Below are positions 1 through 8,144 of a DNA stretch of 23,475 bases, one piece after another (position 1 is the stretch's first letter; the number at the start of each line of letters is the position of its first letter). Both the position numbers and the translations under genes were made by a program. The notes below the pieces were generated by a model. It was given only the letters and a program-made list of their open reading frames with translations, was not told the origin of the DNA and did no database searches. The DNA lies in IMG/VR virus record IMGVR_UViG_3300027833_000224, positions 1-23,475 of that record; one strand, given 5' to 3'. The stretch comes from a virus.

Positions 1-322
1 TTTGCTCATCTTTGTATGCTTTAATCTTTTGATTTTGCATAGCAGTTGTATTAAGTGAGTCAAATGGCTTTTGAGCTTCAATCATACCCTGTTGCAATCC
101 TTTAGCTATATAAGGTATTCCAGAGCCATATCCTTGATTCTTAGGTTGAGCTGCATAAGATATCACAGACCCTAACAAACCCCTCATTAATGATTGACTT
201 TGCGCCTTTTCTTTTGCACCAGGAGCAAGTAATCCTAATTCTTCTAGTTGTTTAGTTGTCCCGTTTCCACCAGCTCCAAAAACATTTAGTCCAGAACCAG
301 CAATATCATTTAAGAATTTCAT
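1..322 (-). CDS. Putative virion/ejection protein, partial (3' end outside window)
   Basis: An open frame starts at the ATG at 322-320 and stays open for about 107 codons to the window edge, so the C-terminus is missing. The protein begins MKFLNDIAGSGLNVFGAGG and continues with a Gly/Ala/Gln-rich, low-complexity stretch containing YIAKGLQQGMIEAQKPFD (about residues 72-89) and then a lysine-rich, coiled-coil-like run. The start lies one base after the stop of the preceding gene, and an AGGA sits upstream inside that gene, so the two are probably co-translated. The composition and the place after two similar Gly/Ala-rich genes suggest an internal virion or DNA-ejection protein. No catalytic motif is visible and I do not recognise a named family. 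Confidence 0.75.
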   Translation of the reverse strand, partial: MKFLNDIAGSGLNVFGAGGNGTTKQLEELGLLAPGAKEKAQSQSLMRGLLGSVISYAAQPKNQGYGSGIPYIAKGLQQGMIEAQKPFDSLNTTAMQNQKIKAYKDEQ

Positions 323-323
323 A

Positions 324-857
324 TTATAAGAGTCCTTGTCTTTTTCTTTGCATTGGATTAGAAGTTAGCATACCACCACCTTGCATCCCAGGTTGGAATT
401 GAGGTCTTGATATACTTGCTTGTGGTACATTTAATTGAGGTTGTTGCTGTGGAGGTTGAGATAAAGCACTTACACCTTTATTAAATGCCATACCACCTAG
501 ATCTTGTCCTGTCATGCCAGTCATATCTGTAAAGCCATCCATAGCATTTGATGCTACATCACCTAACCCACCAAACATACCAGAACTAGCAGTTTCAGTT
601 AAACCTGGATTTGTCATCATTGATGTAGCTCCTGAGTAAGCAGCATTTCCGGCCGCTCCGCTTGTTAAAGCTGGGTTGACAAAACCACCTTGAGCAAATT
701 GTTGTGATGCGGCACTTCCGGCTGTTGGAGCTGAACTCATTGCACCACCTATACCACCCATTGCACCGCCAATTGCAGCACCTTTAAGTGGGTCTTGCCC
801 TGTAGCCATGCTTGTTGCTGCACCTAAACCGGCACCCATTAACATTCCTGAAGCCAT
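324..857 (-). CDS. Gly/Ala/Met-rich putative internal virion protein
   Basis: This is a 177-residue low-complexity protein. The first 45 residues are a run of Gly, Ala and Met with small hydrophobics (AAIGGAMGGIGGAMSS around residues 27-42), which could insert into a membrane like the glycine-zipper segments of phage ejection proteins. The C-terminal third is rich in Gln, Pro and Met (SQPPQQQPQLNVPQ) and ends with basic residues (MQRKRQGLL). Its start overlaps the upstream stop by one base (TAATG), which indicates translational coupling. It sits among two other Gly/Ala/Gln-rich genes. The ejection role is inferred from composition and position; no enzyme motif is present. Confidence 0.75.
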   Translation of the reverse strand: MASGMLMGAGLGAATSMATGQDPLKGAAIGGAMGGIGGAMSSAPTAGSAASQQFAQGGFVNPALTSGAAGNAAYSGATSMMTNPGLTETASSGMFGGLGDVASNAMDGFTDMTGMTGQDLGGMAFNKGVSALSQPPQQQPQLNVPQASISRPQFQPGMQGGGMLTSNPMQRKRQGLL

Positions 858-1765
858 TATTTACCACCCCCACTTGAAGTTGTTGTTGTTTGAGAACCAC
901 CTGGTGCGCCATAAGCAGCAGTGAGATAGTTGTTTAAGTGCATTTGTTGTGCGTTCTGACCATAGTCGTGTCGAGCAATCTCAGAGTCTAACTTAGCTTG
1001 ATCGAATCCAGCTTGTTGATTACCAGCATTCATCAATTGATTAGCACCATAATAATCATTACCAGCTATATTCTGAGCATTTCCCATTACATTCATTTGG
1101 TTTTGACGTTCTGCGTTGTAATTGTTATAGGCCATAGTTCCAGCTTGATTAGTTAATGCGTTAGCTAGATTCTGTGAGTTATCACTTGCAAGATTTGCAT
1201 GAGCATTACTGCCATATCTTCCAGAAAGTGAAGCCTGACTGTTTGTATTTTGCATTGCTTTATTGTATTGGTCTGTAGCTACATCAGCTCCAGCTTGTGT
1301 TGCTTGTGCAAGATAAGGATTGCCAGAGTTTAGGAAATCACCATTTAATGTTTGATTAGCCAATGCAGAAGAGTTTGTTAGTACATTACTACCAGCGTTT
1401 GCTTGGTTAGTCATCATAGCCATTGCATCTTGTTGAGCTTGGTTTGGCCCTAAATAAGTGTTACCAGCAAAATATTCAGGTGCGCCATTATTATATAAGT
1501 CTTTAGCTTCATCTAAACCATATGAAATGTAAGGTTTTAACATAGGGTCAATTTCGTTAGAAGATGATTGGCTTTGGCCACCACCGCCACCTTTAAACTC
1601 TTTTAAGTTTGTGATGGGGTTAATAGTGCCTGACCCGCCAACAGCTTTAAGTAGCTTTTGTTCAAAAGGATTGACATGAGCAAGCTCTGTATCACCCTCT
1701 CGACCTAGCTTACCTAAGTCTTTGGCTAGCCAGTTATATAATTTAATTTTCATGCTGATAATCAT
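857..1765 (-). CDS. Putative DNA-ejection / internal virion protein
   Basis: The protein has 302 residues. A basic N-terminus (MKIKLYNWLAKDLGK) is followed by HVNPFEQKLLKAVGGSGTINP, a glycine run near residue 60, and then a long Asn/Gln/Ala-rich body. The body carries SLSGRYGSNAHANLASDNSQ and YNNYNAERQNQ, a pattern I associate with phage virion proteins thought to be ejected or tail-associated. The tail is Ser/Thr/Gly-rich (SQTTTTSSGGGK). The ATG overlaps the preceding stop as ATGA and has AAGGA about 7 bases upstream, which favours this start over a second ATG four codons later. It lies between a GNAT-like gene and a Gly/Ala-rich gene. No transmembrane helix or catalytic motif is obvious. 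Confidence 0.75.
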   Translation of the reverse strand: MIISMKIKLYNWLAKDLGKLGREGDTELAHVNPFEQKLLKAVGGSGTINPITNLKEFKGGGGGQSQSSSNEIDPMLKPYISYGLDEAKDLYNNGAPEYFAGNTYLGPNQAQQDAMAMMTNQANAGSNVLTNSSALANQTLNGDFLNSGNPYLAQATQAGADVATDQYNKAMQNTNSQASLSGRYGSNAHANLASDNSQNLANALTNQAGTMAYNNYNAERQNQMNVMGNAQNIAGNDYYGANQLMNAGNQQAGFDQAKLDSEIARHDYGQNAQQMHLNNYLTAAYGAPGGSQTTTTSSGGGK

Positions 1766-2196
1766 TTTTGTTCCTTTTGGTTAATTGAATATTCCATTGT
1801 TGTGTATTTCTTTTTCATTCCGTATAACTTATCCCATAGTTTCATTATTGATTCGTCTCTAACGCTGCCTTGTACTTTTGTGTGTCCTGTTAATTTACAC
1901 CACTCTAAAAACTCATCCCAAACATGCCTTGTGTCTCTGCCACCAATATATGTTATATAAGCAACTTTTTCTCTACAATACATAATACTTTGTACAGTCC
2001 ATGCACAATGGCATTCGTTAGTTTCAGGGTTCATTCCCATTAATAACTGTTGTTGACCTTGTGCTACTTGCATCCTTAATTCGTCTGGACGTACCTCGTC
2101 ACTTCCTTTTTCAAATGCTTTGGAAATCTGTGGTTCTGCTTTATCCCACCAATTCTGTATTAAATGTGTGGGTACTGCAAATAACTTTAGTTTCAT
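1762..2196 (-). CDS. GNAT-fold-like phage protein (putative N-acetyltransferase-like)
   Basis: I place the start at the ATG at 2196-2194, giving 144 residues. It has AGGAG five bases upstream and begins 19 bases after the previous stop. A longer frame from 2268 would overlap that gene by 53 bases. The sequence has a hydrophobic beta-strand (VAYITYIGGRD, residues 78-88), a helix (VWDEFLEWCKLTGH), a second strand (KVQGSV) and a C-terminal helix/strand (SIMKLWDKLYGMKKKYTTMEY). This order resembles the small GNAT-like proteins found in tail or ejection modules of podoviruses. The classical acetyl-CoA P-loop (Q/RxxGxG/A) is not clearly present, so enzymatic activity is doubtful. It is part of the structural operon, ATGA-coupled to the next gene. 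Confidence 0.6.
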   Translation of the reverse strand: MKLKLFAVPTHLIQNWWDKAEPQISKAFEKGSDEVRPDELRMQVAQGQQQLLMGMNPETNECHCAWTVQSIMYCREKVAYITYIGGRDTRHVWDEFLEWCKLTGHTKVQGSVRDESIMKLWDKLYGMKKKYTTMEYSINQKEQK

Positions 2197-2215
2197 CCTT
2201 GCTCCTATATAATTT

Positions 2216-2494
2216 TTAGCCAAATATAACATAATAAAAGTCGGAGTTGTTTTCTCCGTCATAACCAATACTTGCCCTACCTTTCTCTCTGCTTAATGTA
2301 TATGGTAAGAAAGCTCCAGCATTTTTAGCACTAAATAAGATAATTGAATCATATCCAAGTCTTTCATTTAATAACTCATTAGAACCTGGATACAATCTTA
2401 TCTCACCAATGCTATTAATACCACCATCTAAGATTCTATTAACAACTTCTGCTGTTTCTCTTTGTGTTGCTGTGTTACTTAGCTTTTTATACAT
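2216..2494 (-). CDS. Small hypothetical protein of the tail module
   Basis: This is a 92-residue protein starting MYKKLSNTATQRETAEVVNRIL. It has a central segment ELLNERLGYDSIILFSAKN (residues 39-57) and ends with the aromatic strand SDFYYVIFG. Its start overlaps the stop of the tail nozzle gene by one base (TAATG), so it is likely translated by re-initiation. There is no signal peptide or membrane helix. I recall similar small proteins beside tail genes of marine phages but cannot name a function. A minor virion component or tail-fibre-associated protein is a reasonable inference from position. Confidence 0.7.
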   Translation of the reverse strand: MYKKLSNTATQRETAEVVNRILDGGINSIGEIRLYPGSNELLNERLGYDSIILFSAKNAGAFLPYTLSREKGRASIGYDGENNSDFYYVIFG

Positions 2495-3978
2495 TATCTC
2501 TGTCCGCTAGGGTTAATATCTAAGTCAGTAGCAATAGCTGTTGTCCAGTTTTCACCTACAGGTTCTACTCTAACTCTATGGTATCTACCACCTGATCTTA
2601 AATTGTTTCTATTTTCATAAGGTACAGATACAGGACCAAATTCGATTGTATCGTCTAATGCTTGTCTTGATGCAACTGAAATGTTAGCTTGTCCATTATC
2701 AATAATAGGTCTAGCTTGAGTAATAACTGACTGATAGCCAACCTCAATGTCTAATGTTTCTAGTCTAGGGTCTGCACAAACACCTGTAAATGAAACCATT
2801 TGTTTACCTTGAGTTCCAGCAAATACATACTTACCACCCATCCATACCCTATCGTCCAATGGTGCTGGTACATCTTTGTCAAGCTTAGGATATAATACAC
2901 CTAGCTTTTCTAAGTCAGTTCCCATTGTAGCTATATTGCCTACACTAGTTGCTAGCGTTTCTGTTCTTGACCACCTACCTGACTCTATGTGGTAGATTAA
3001 GTTTTGTCTTTTACCAAAGTTATCTGAATAATTCCATATTACTAATTTATAGATAGGGTGTACTGTTGTCGACATAGTAACCAATTCTTGTAAATTAGCA
3101 TTAGCTAGAAAAAACTCGTCTACTTTATTTGTACCTATAGCTGTTACAGTATTACCATCAGTCTGATAAAAACCATCATTAGATAAGAAGTAACTTATTC
3201 CGTTATCCTCAATACAGCTCTTACCTTCAAAACAACCAACAGTAGATATTTTATCAAACTGAAAGAATAAAGGTGAGCCTACATATGACATCCTATAGAC
3301 TGCATTTTCTAAAAAGATAATACCTATTTCACCACCTGTTATGTTGACAATTGCACCACCATCTGCAATATATTGAGAGTCAGCCTGTGACTGTGGACCT
3401 GATTCCCAATTCTCTTCGTTATTTAAATCACTCCATTTTACTAAGTTTGGAGCATCACCAGAGTCAATGTTACCAGCCACCACAAAGTCTCTCACAATAC
3501 TCATGCACTTTGCAGTTGGAGCTTCATTTAAATCTTTAAACTTAACAGACTCACCCATTGTCCATTCTTGTATTATATTATTATTCTTACAAGCCAACAC
3601 TCTCTTACCAAATTGCTCAAAGTGCCATGCTTCTGGAGATATACTATATGGTGATGACTCTCTACTAGCATCATCAATAACGAAGTCACCAGAGTAGGTA
3701 ATTGCTCTTCTTGATACAGGAGAGCCAGTGCTATATATGTTGTATAGCTTTTGGTCACTACCAGCAAATGTTTGTACTAATGCTGAGTCTTTACCAGAGT
3801 ATACAGCAGTTAAGTCTTGGTCTGCTAATGGGGATACCAAAACTGTTGTAGGAAAAGGACTATACCCTACATTGTTAGGGTACACATTACGTGCATCAGC
3901 TAAGTTGTTAGTTTCTGTTCCTGTTGTGCCGGGAAGATCTGGTGTCCACTCTCCCATCGAAATTCGTTTCATTGTCAT
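2494..3978 (-). CDS. Tail nozzle / tail tubular protein (T7 gp12- or P22 gp10-like)
   Basis: The 494-residue protein is predicted to form the distal nozzle of a short tail. Near the N-terminus it reads GEWTPDLPG (residues 9-17) and NLADARNVYPNNVGYSPFP. This matches the start of podoviral tail proteins that define where the ordered propeller begins. WHFEQFGKRVLACKNNN, VRDFVVAGN, LVKWSDLNNEENWE (about 179-192) and VYRMSYVGSP look like the repeated blades of the beta-propeller. It overlaps the glycine-rich adhesin gene by one base (TAATG). A second ATG two codons on is possible, but the first is better spaced from GGAG. The family is recognised by motif memory, and T7 gp12-like versus P22 gp10-like is not resolved. 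It supports assigning the phage as short-tailed. Confidence 0.8.
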   Translation of the reverse strand: MTMKRISMGEWTPDLPGTTGTETNNLADARNVYPNNVGYSPFPTTVLVSPLADQDLTAVYSGKDSALVQTFAGSDQKLYNIYSTGSPVSRRAITYSGDFVIDDASRESSPYSISPEAWHFEQFGKRVLACKNNNIIQEWTMGESVKFKDLNEAPTAKCMSIVRDFVVAGNIDSGDAPNLVKWSDLNNEENWESGPQSQADSQYIADGGAIVNITGGEIGIIFLENAVYRMSYVGSPLFFQFDKISTVGCFEGKSCIEDNGISYFLSNDGFYQTDGNTVTAIGTNKVDEFFLANANLQELVTMSTTVHPIYKLVIWNYSDNFGKRQNLIYHIESGRWSRTETLATSVGNIATMGTDLEKLGVLYPKLDKDVPAPLDDRVWMGGKYVFAGTQGKQMVSFTGVCADPRLETLDIEVGYQSVITQARPIIDNGQANISVASRQALDDTIEFGPVSVPYENRNNLRSGGRYHRVRVEPVGENWTTAIATDLDINPSGQR

Positions 3979-4814
3979 TAACCTACTCCACCTAAAATTG
4001 TTCCAGAAACCGCTATATCTATACCATCTGTATTAATAGCAAATTTGCCTAACCCACCAGGTCCACCACCATATGCTGTGCTACCTGAACCACCACCAGC
4101 AGTGCCATTTTGACCACAATTACCTCCGTTACCACTTATTTTTGGGTTAAAAGATGGGCTTTTTGTGCCTAACTGACCTATTGAATCAGAATAGCCAGTA
4201 ATACCAGCCCCATAACCACCATTAGCTCCAGGGATATAACTTGTAGAAATACCACCTCCATCAATTCTACCAGCTCCACCTCCTCCACCGCCACCACCAG
4301 CAATAGTGCCTGTGTTAACAATAGTTATATCAAAGCTATTAGAACTGCCTTTTACAATTCCATAACTACCATCACCACCTCTAGCTCCAGGAATCTGTGT
4401 ATTATAAATACCATTAGATTGTTTTCCAGCGCCTGATCCACCAAATCCACCACCACCTGATATGTAGCCATTGTTGTTAATGAGCACAGTTGAACCAGAC
4501 GGGAAGTTACCGACTGTGAAAGCGTTGGTTCTTGCTGGTATGTTGTAAGTACGTGGCGCATCATAAGATGAAATAACCGCTTCCGCTGGTATGTTAAATA
4601 TAACAGACAATGCTTCCGTTGGACTACCTAAATACTCATATAAGTTAAAGTTGTTTTGACTATCTATTAAGTCAACTGTCTTAATGAGTTCTTTCCAAGC
4701 ACCACCTGAGTTGACATATACATTCTTACATACACGCCAAGTGCCCAATTGGTTTATCCAAATAGACTTAGGAAGCTTCCAAGTGCCTTCATCATTTACA
4801 TAAATACCAGCCAT
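3978..4814 (-). CDS. Glycine-rich tail adhesin / fibre tip protein
   Basis: The 278-residue protein has two parts. The first 40 residues contain three copies of a short beta motif (IYVNDEGTW, IWINQLGTW, VYVNSGGAW), common at the start of phage tail fibre modules. From residue 100 onward there are long glycine runs (YISGGGGFGGSG, an eight-glycine run at 173-180, and GGGSGSTAYGGGPGGLG near 240-256). These alternate with strands such as GNFPSGSTVLINNNG and ITIVNTGTIAGG. This resembles adhesins that fold as polyglycine-II helix bundles, such as T4-like gp38 and lambda-like tip proteins with NNGYIxGGGG, and would bind the host surface. The start directly abuts the upstream stop (TAAATG). The receptor-binding role is inferred. 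Confidence 0.75.
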   Translation of the reverse strand: MAGIYVNDEGTWKLPKSIWINQLGTWRVCKNVYVNSGGAWKELIKTVDLIDSQNNFNLYEYLGSPTEALSVIFNIPAEAVISSYDAPRTYNIPARTNAFTVGNFPSGSTVLINNNGYISGGGGFGGSGAGKQSNGIYNTQIPGARGGDGSYGIVKGSSNSFDITIVNTGTIAGGGGGGGGAGRIDGGGISTSYIPGANGGYGAGITGYSDSIGQLGTKSPSFNPKISGNGGNCGQNGTAGGGSGSTAYGGGPGGLGKFAINTDGIDIAVSGTILGGVG

Positions 4815-5306
4815 TTAAACTTTGTACCATATGTCTCCATCAACTCCGCCAGAAGGTGATAAAGAAGACACTGTTTTCTTACCAATAGCATTAGTACCAA
4901 TCTTAGCCATTTCAATCTCATCAAATTGACCAGTCTTTGTTGTGCCATTAATAATACCACCTGTTATAGCAACTGCATTAGCATCCTGGGTTGATATAGT
5001 TCCTAATGTTCCTACCTCTCTGTCAACATAAGCAGTTGTTGCTAACTTTCTTGAGTTACTACCAGCTGATTGAGTTACGGCTATTGTGTTTCCGTTAAAT
5101 GTAGCATCGCCATTAACAGTTAATACACCATCAATAGTAGTAGCATCGCCACTAGAGCCATTTTGGAACTCTTTAACTTGACTCATCACTTCTCTAATTG
5201 CATTATTGATATTTGAAGGAGGACAATTTTCAGCGATATTAATTCCACCAACATCGGTATTGTTAGCTGGATTAACGTCCCATTGACTGATTTTTTCTTT
5301 TGACAT
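4815..5306 (-). CDS. Tail fibre-type structural protein (ISQWD family)
   Basis: The 163-residue protein begins with KISQWDVNPANNTDVGGINIAE and CPPSNINNAIREVM (residues 5-42), a highly characteristic opening of marine phage tail fibre proteins. It is followed by a beta-rich repeat region (TIDGVLTVNGDATFNGNTI), the strand/helix pair SRKLATTAYVDREV and GGIINGTTKTG, and a short C-terminal strand DGDIWYKV. It has no enzyme motif. It probably forms part of a trimeric fibre or its connector, since it sits between small tail proteins and the glycine-rich adhesin. The start has AAGGT upstream. Confidence 0.8.
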   Translation of the reverse strand: MSKEKISQWDVNPANNTDVGGINIAENCPPSNINNAIREVMSQVKEFQNGSSGDATTIDGVLTVNGDATFNGNTIAVTQSAGSNSRKLATTAYVDREVGTLGTISTQDANAVAITGGIINGTTKTGQFDEIEMAKIGTNAIGKKTVSSLSPSGGVDGDIWYKV

Positions 5307-5315
5307 TGTTATACC

Positions 5316-5504
5316 TTATTTGTTTTGAAGTTTGTAAGCTACAAGATTACATTCATTATATGACCAAGATGTCATTGTATTGGGAGTGTGTGGATGAGCT
5401 TCTTGGCATTCTTGCATTGACTTATAGCCTTTCGCTATCTTCCAGTCATTCTCAAATCCGTATCCCATACCACCTAATAAAGCTATTATTGCTACTATGT
5501 GCAT
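5316..5504 (-). CDS. Small hypothetical protein with hydrophobic N-terminus
   Basis: This 62-residue protein starts with a short hydrophobic stretch (HIVAIIALLGGMGYGF, residues 2-17). That stretch could be a weak signal or membrane anchor, although it lacks the usual N-terminal lysines. The rest is polar and has two cysteines (QECQ and NECN), which may form a disulphide if exported. A clear ribosome site (AGAGGAAA) precedes the ATG. It sits inside the tail cluster between two tail-protein genes with short gaps. Function is unknown; a minor tail or lysis-associated role cannot be separated. Confidence 0.65.
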   Translation of the reverse strand: MHIVAIIALLGGMGYGFENDWKIAKGYKSMQECQEAHPHTPNTMTSWSYNECNLVAYKLQNK

Positions 5505-5519
5505 AATTATTTCCTCTAG

Positions 5520-5780
5520 TTATTTAATTTGATTCCAATCTTGTGATTGGGTCATGTCCCACTCAGGTGTGTCAGGGTTAATCCTTGTCCACCCACTTCC
5601 AGCAATAGTGCCGTCTGTTGTTAATATTGCTTCACCTACTATGTTACCACCATCAAGCCATTTAGCGTTAGCATTAGCTTGAAGTATAGCTTCACCAACA
5701 AAACTTGCTTTTTCTCTAATGATTGCTCCACTACCTGTAGATGCAAAAGGTGCTGATGCAAATGTTGTAAATCCTAGCAT
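5520..5780 (-). CDS. Small putative tail structural protein
   Basis: The 86-residue protein begins MLGFTTFASAPFASTG, a short opening I associate with small tail proteins of marine phages. It then shows two related beta motifs (FVGEAILQANANAKW and IVGEAILTTDGTIAGSGW), so it looks like two repeats of a small beta unit, followed by a Trp-rich end (EWDMTQSQDWNQIK). AAGGA lies seven bases before the ATG. Its place after the large LamG/SPRY tail protein supports a virion role. No specific function is assigned. Confidence 0.7.
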   Translation of the reverse strand: MLGFTTFASAPFASTGSGAIIREKASFVGEAILQANANAKWLDGGNIVGEAILTTDGTIAGSGWTRINPDTPEWDMTQSQDWNQIK

Positions 5781-5789
5781 ATTATTCCT

Positions 5790-8141
5790 TTACCTTGCGT
5801 TAGCGTTTTTAAATGGTTGTTCGGCAAATGCCATGTATATATGTGTATTGCCATTTACTGTAGGATTTGTTGTTCTTAATTTAAATCCATTAGAAACCAA
5901 ATCTACTCCCTCTCCAATACCAGAAGCTTCTGCACTTCCCATGTTTGGTTGAAGGTATTTATCTGTAGCATTATAAGGATTTCTTGTGTCATCAAACATC
6001 ATCCAATCTGTTGCTTGAGTTACATTTTTTATCAGCACAAAAGCTGGTTTAAACCCTGTGTATACAAATGTACCATTAACATTACTATTGCCTTGATAAG
6101 TGCCAAACTTACTGTATCCTTCTACATCTGCAAAGCAATAGGCTACTGATGTATAAAGACCATAATTTGTAGAACTTGCTGAACCAACCCCTGTACCCAT
6201 AGTTATAACAGAACTTGTTGGAGCAGTGTTATTCCAAGGGTCTGTTGATGTACCAATACTGCTAGTTGTATTTAAATTTAAATAATTATTCTGCGGTGAA
6301 GCAGACATATCTTTATGGTATACAACCCAGTTTGCATCAAGACCTCGGTACTTCATAATAATCATAGATGGAGCAACACCTAGTCCATGACCAACTGTAG
6401 CACCTACCAAGTTGTTAGTTGTAAATGTTACCACACTAAACCCAGATTCTGGGTTAGTACTTACTTGTGACTCTATTGTTCCATCATTGTTAGTTACTGT
6501 TGTACCAGCTTTCCAGTTCCATCCTACATATGTAGAGTTGATAGCATTTACATCAGCTAAATCACCAACACTAAATCCATCTGGGTCAAATGACTTCAGT
6601 CCATTAGGATAGGTATATTCTTGGTCATTAGTGTTAGTAAAAATAGCCTTTGTTGCACCTCGGACACTATCAATCACATTATGTGAATGTGTCCCTGACC
6701 TCATTTTAATCCATGTAAGGTCAGGTTGGAATCCAACGCCAGTAATAGCACGAGAAGTTTCTGCATCACCACTATAGGTTATAGTATTAAAGCTCTCACT
6801 AGGAACTACTGTTGCACCGGGTAAGTTCTTTGTGCTTAATGCTTTAAAGCCTGTAGGTGGTGCGTAGGTAAATGGTGTTTGCCCAAAGTTACTTACATTT
6901 TGTCTTGACGCATTAGTAGTTTGACCTATTGTAAAGAATAAATTAGAAGTATCTGTTATAGTAAAAGCTACCCCAAGAGATACTCCGTTCCTATAAAAAG
7001 TTAGGTCTCCAGTGTCCATATCTATAGCTGTACCTATAGTCTGTCCTACAGAACACGCTGAAGCATAAGCTGTTTGTGTTACATTATTACTTTTATTTCC
7101 GTTTATACAAAGGAAACTCCAACCATCTGTAGTGTTAGAAGGCAAAACATTATTTTCTACTGTTCCTTTTAGGACTCCTACAAATTGGTCTACTTGAGTA
7201 ATAGTTGCTTCAAAATACCATTTACCGCTCAAAGGTAACTGAATAGTTGTTCGTTCATTATAAGCAGAAGTAGAAGAGATAACATCAAGATTACCATTAC
7301 TTAAAGTACTAGATGAACTGCTATTCAAAGGATTCAACGTAGCATAGTTATCTGTAGGTGTATCTGTTACTTGTACAACATTAGTATTAATCCAATCATT
7401 ACCATTACCTGATGTATCTTTACCTAGGTCAGCACTGTCTAATGCTTCTAAATAGAATCCATTAGTACCATATGTACCTGTGTATTTCTTAGGTAACCAT
7501 TCACCAAAAGCTCCTGTTTCACCAAAGGCTGATGGTTCTAGTGCTTGTCCATCTATGAAGTTATACTCTGATAGGTAGCCATCAAGCCAACTTGTTCCTG
7601 TATTAAATTTCCCTGTGTAATGCCAATATGCTGTATTAAGTGTTCCACTTGCATTTAAAGACGGATAGGTTTCCTTAGTAAACTCAGTAACTCTCTCACC
7701 ATTTATATATATAGCCAATCTGTCAGAAGCAGTTGCATTAGTGGTATTAGCTACTACTGTAATGTGATACCAAGCTGAAGGGTCTCTAAATACTTGGGCA
7801 GTTGTAAGTCTCCAATAAGTACCTCCAGCATAGTCAAAGTCAAAATCTATTGCATCGTTAGTATCAAACGTTATAAACCCACCAATTCCAAAACCACCAC
7901 TTGATGCAGTCTGTAAAAGTGCTTGAGATGTTCCTAATTTACCTCTTTTGACCCATCCGCTCCATGTCCAAGTTTGAAGGTTACCAGCACTAAAGAGTCT
8001 TTGTATCTGAGCATTAGTACCATTAAATAACATACTATCAACGACTGTATAGCCATCTTTTAGATAAGCATCTAATTCACCACGAGTGATTTTATATTGA
8101 ACACCACCTCTACTAACTACGAGTAAGTCTGTATCTGCCAT
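5790..8141 (-). CDS. Large tail protein with LamG-like, SPRY-like and DUF7483-like domains
   Basis: I choose the ATG at 8141-8139, which follows AGGAGAG at good spacing, over the TTG one codon upstream that touches the preceding stop. This gives 783 residues. The first 30 residues (ADTDLLVVSRGGVQYKITRGEL) are a tail-attachment motif. Residues about 35-210 form a concanavalin/LamG-like sandwich (FNGTNAQIQRLF, WTWSGWVKRG, WYHITVVAN). Residues about 295-430 are SPRY-like (GKWYFEATI, GTAIDMDTGDLTFYRNG). Residues about 455-780 carry two DUF7483-like repeats (VGFQPDLTWIKMRS and VAPSMIIMKYRG, with FKPAFVLIKNV as a further strand). Such proteins are common in marine phages and likely bind glycans on the host. 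Receptor specificity cannot be read from the sequence. Confidence 0.82.
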   Translation of the reverse strand: MADTDLLVVSRGGVQYKITRGELDAYLKDGYTVVDSMLFNGTNAQIQRLFSAGNLQTWTWSGWVKRGKLGTSQALLQTASSGGFGIGGFITFDTNDAIDFDFDYAGGTYWRLTTAQVFRDPSAWYHITVVANTTNATASDRLAIYINGERVTEFTKETYPSLNASGTLNTAYWHYTGKFNTGTSWLDGYLSEYNFIDGQALEPSAFGETGAFGEWLPKKYTGTYGTNGFYLEALDSADLGKDTSGNGNDWINTNVVQVTDTPTDNYATLNPLNSSSSSTLSNGNLDVISSTSAYNERTTIQLPLSGKWYFEATITQVDQFVGVLKGTVENNVLPSNTTDGWSFLCINGNKSNNVTQTAYASACSVGQTIGTAIDMDTGDLTFYRNGVSLGVAFTITDTSNLFFTIGQTTNASRQNVSNFGQTPFTYAPPTGFKALSTKNLPGATVVPSESFNTITYSGDAETSRAITGVGFQPDLTWIKMRSGTHSHNVIDSVRGATKAIFTNTNDQEYTYPNGLKSFDPDGFSVGDLADVNAINSTYVGWNWKAGTTVTNNDGTIESQVSTNPESGFSVVTFTTNNLVGATVGHGLGVAPSMIIMKYRGLDANWVVYHKDMSASPQNNYLNLNTTSSIGTSTDPWNNTAPTSSVITMGTGVGSASSTNYGLYTSVAYCFADVEGYSKFGTYQGNSNVNGTFVYTGFKPAFVLIKNVTQATDWMMFDDTRNPYNATDKYLQPNMGSAEASGIGEGVDLVSNGFKLRTTNPTVNGNTHIYMAFAEQPFKNANAR

Positions 8142-8144
8142 CAA

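Noticed and set aside
2197-2268. Upstream extension of the GNAT-like gene to an ATG at 2268
   Set aside because: It would overlap the preceding gene by 53 bases, whereas the ATG at 2196 has AGGAG at ideal spacing.
8142-8144. TTG start one codon before the large LamG/SPRY tail gene
   Set aside because: The ATG directly after it is better spaced from AGGAGAG; the extra codon is not needed.
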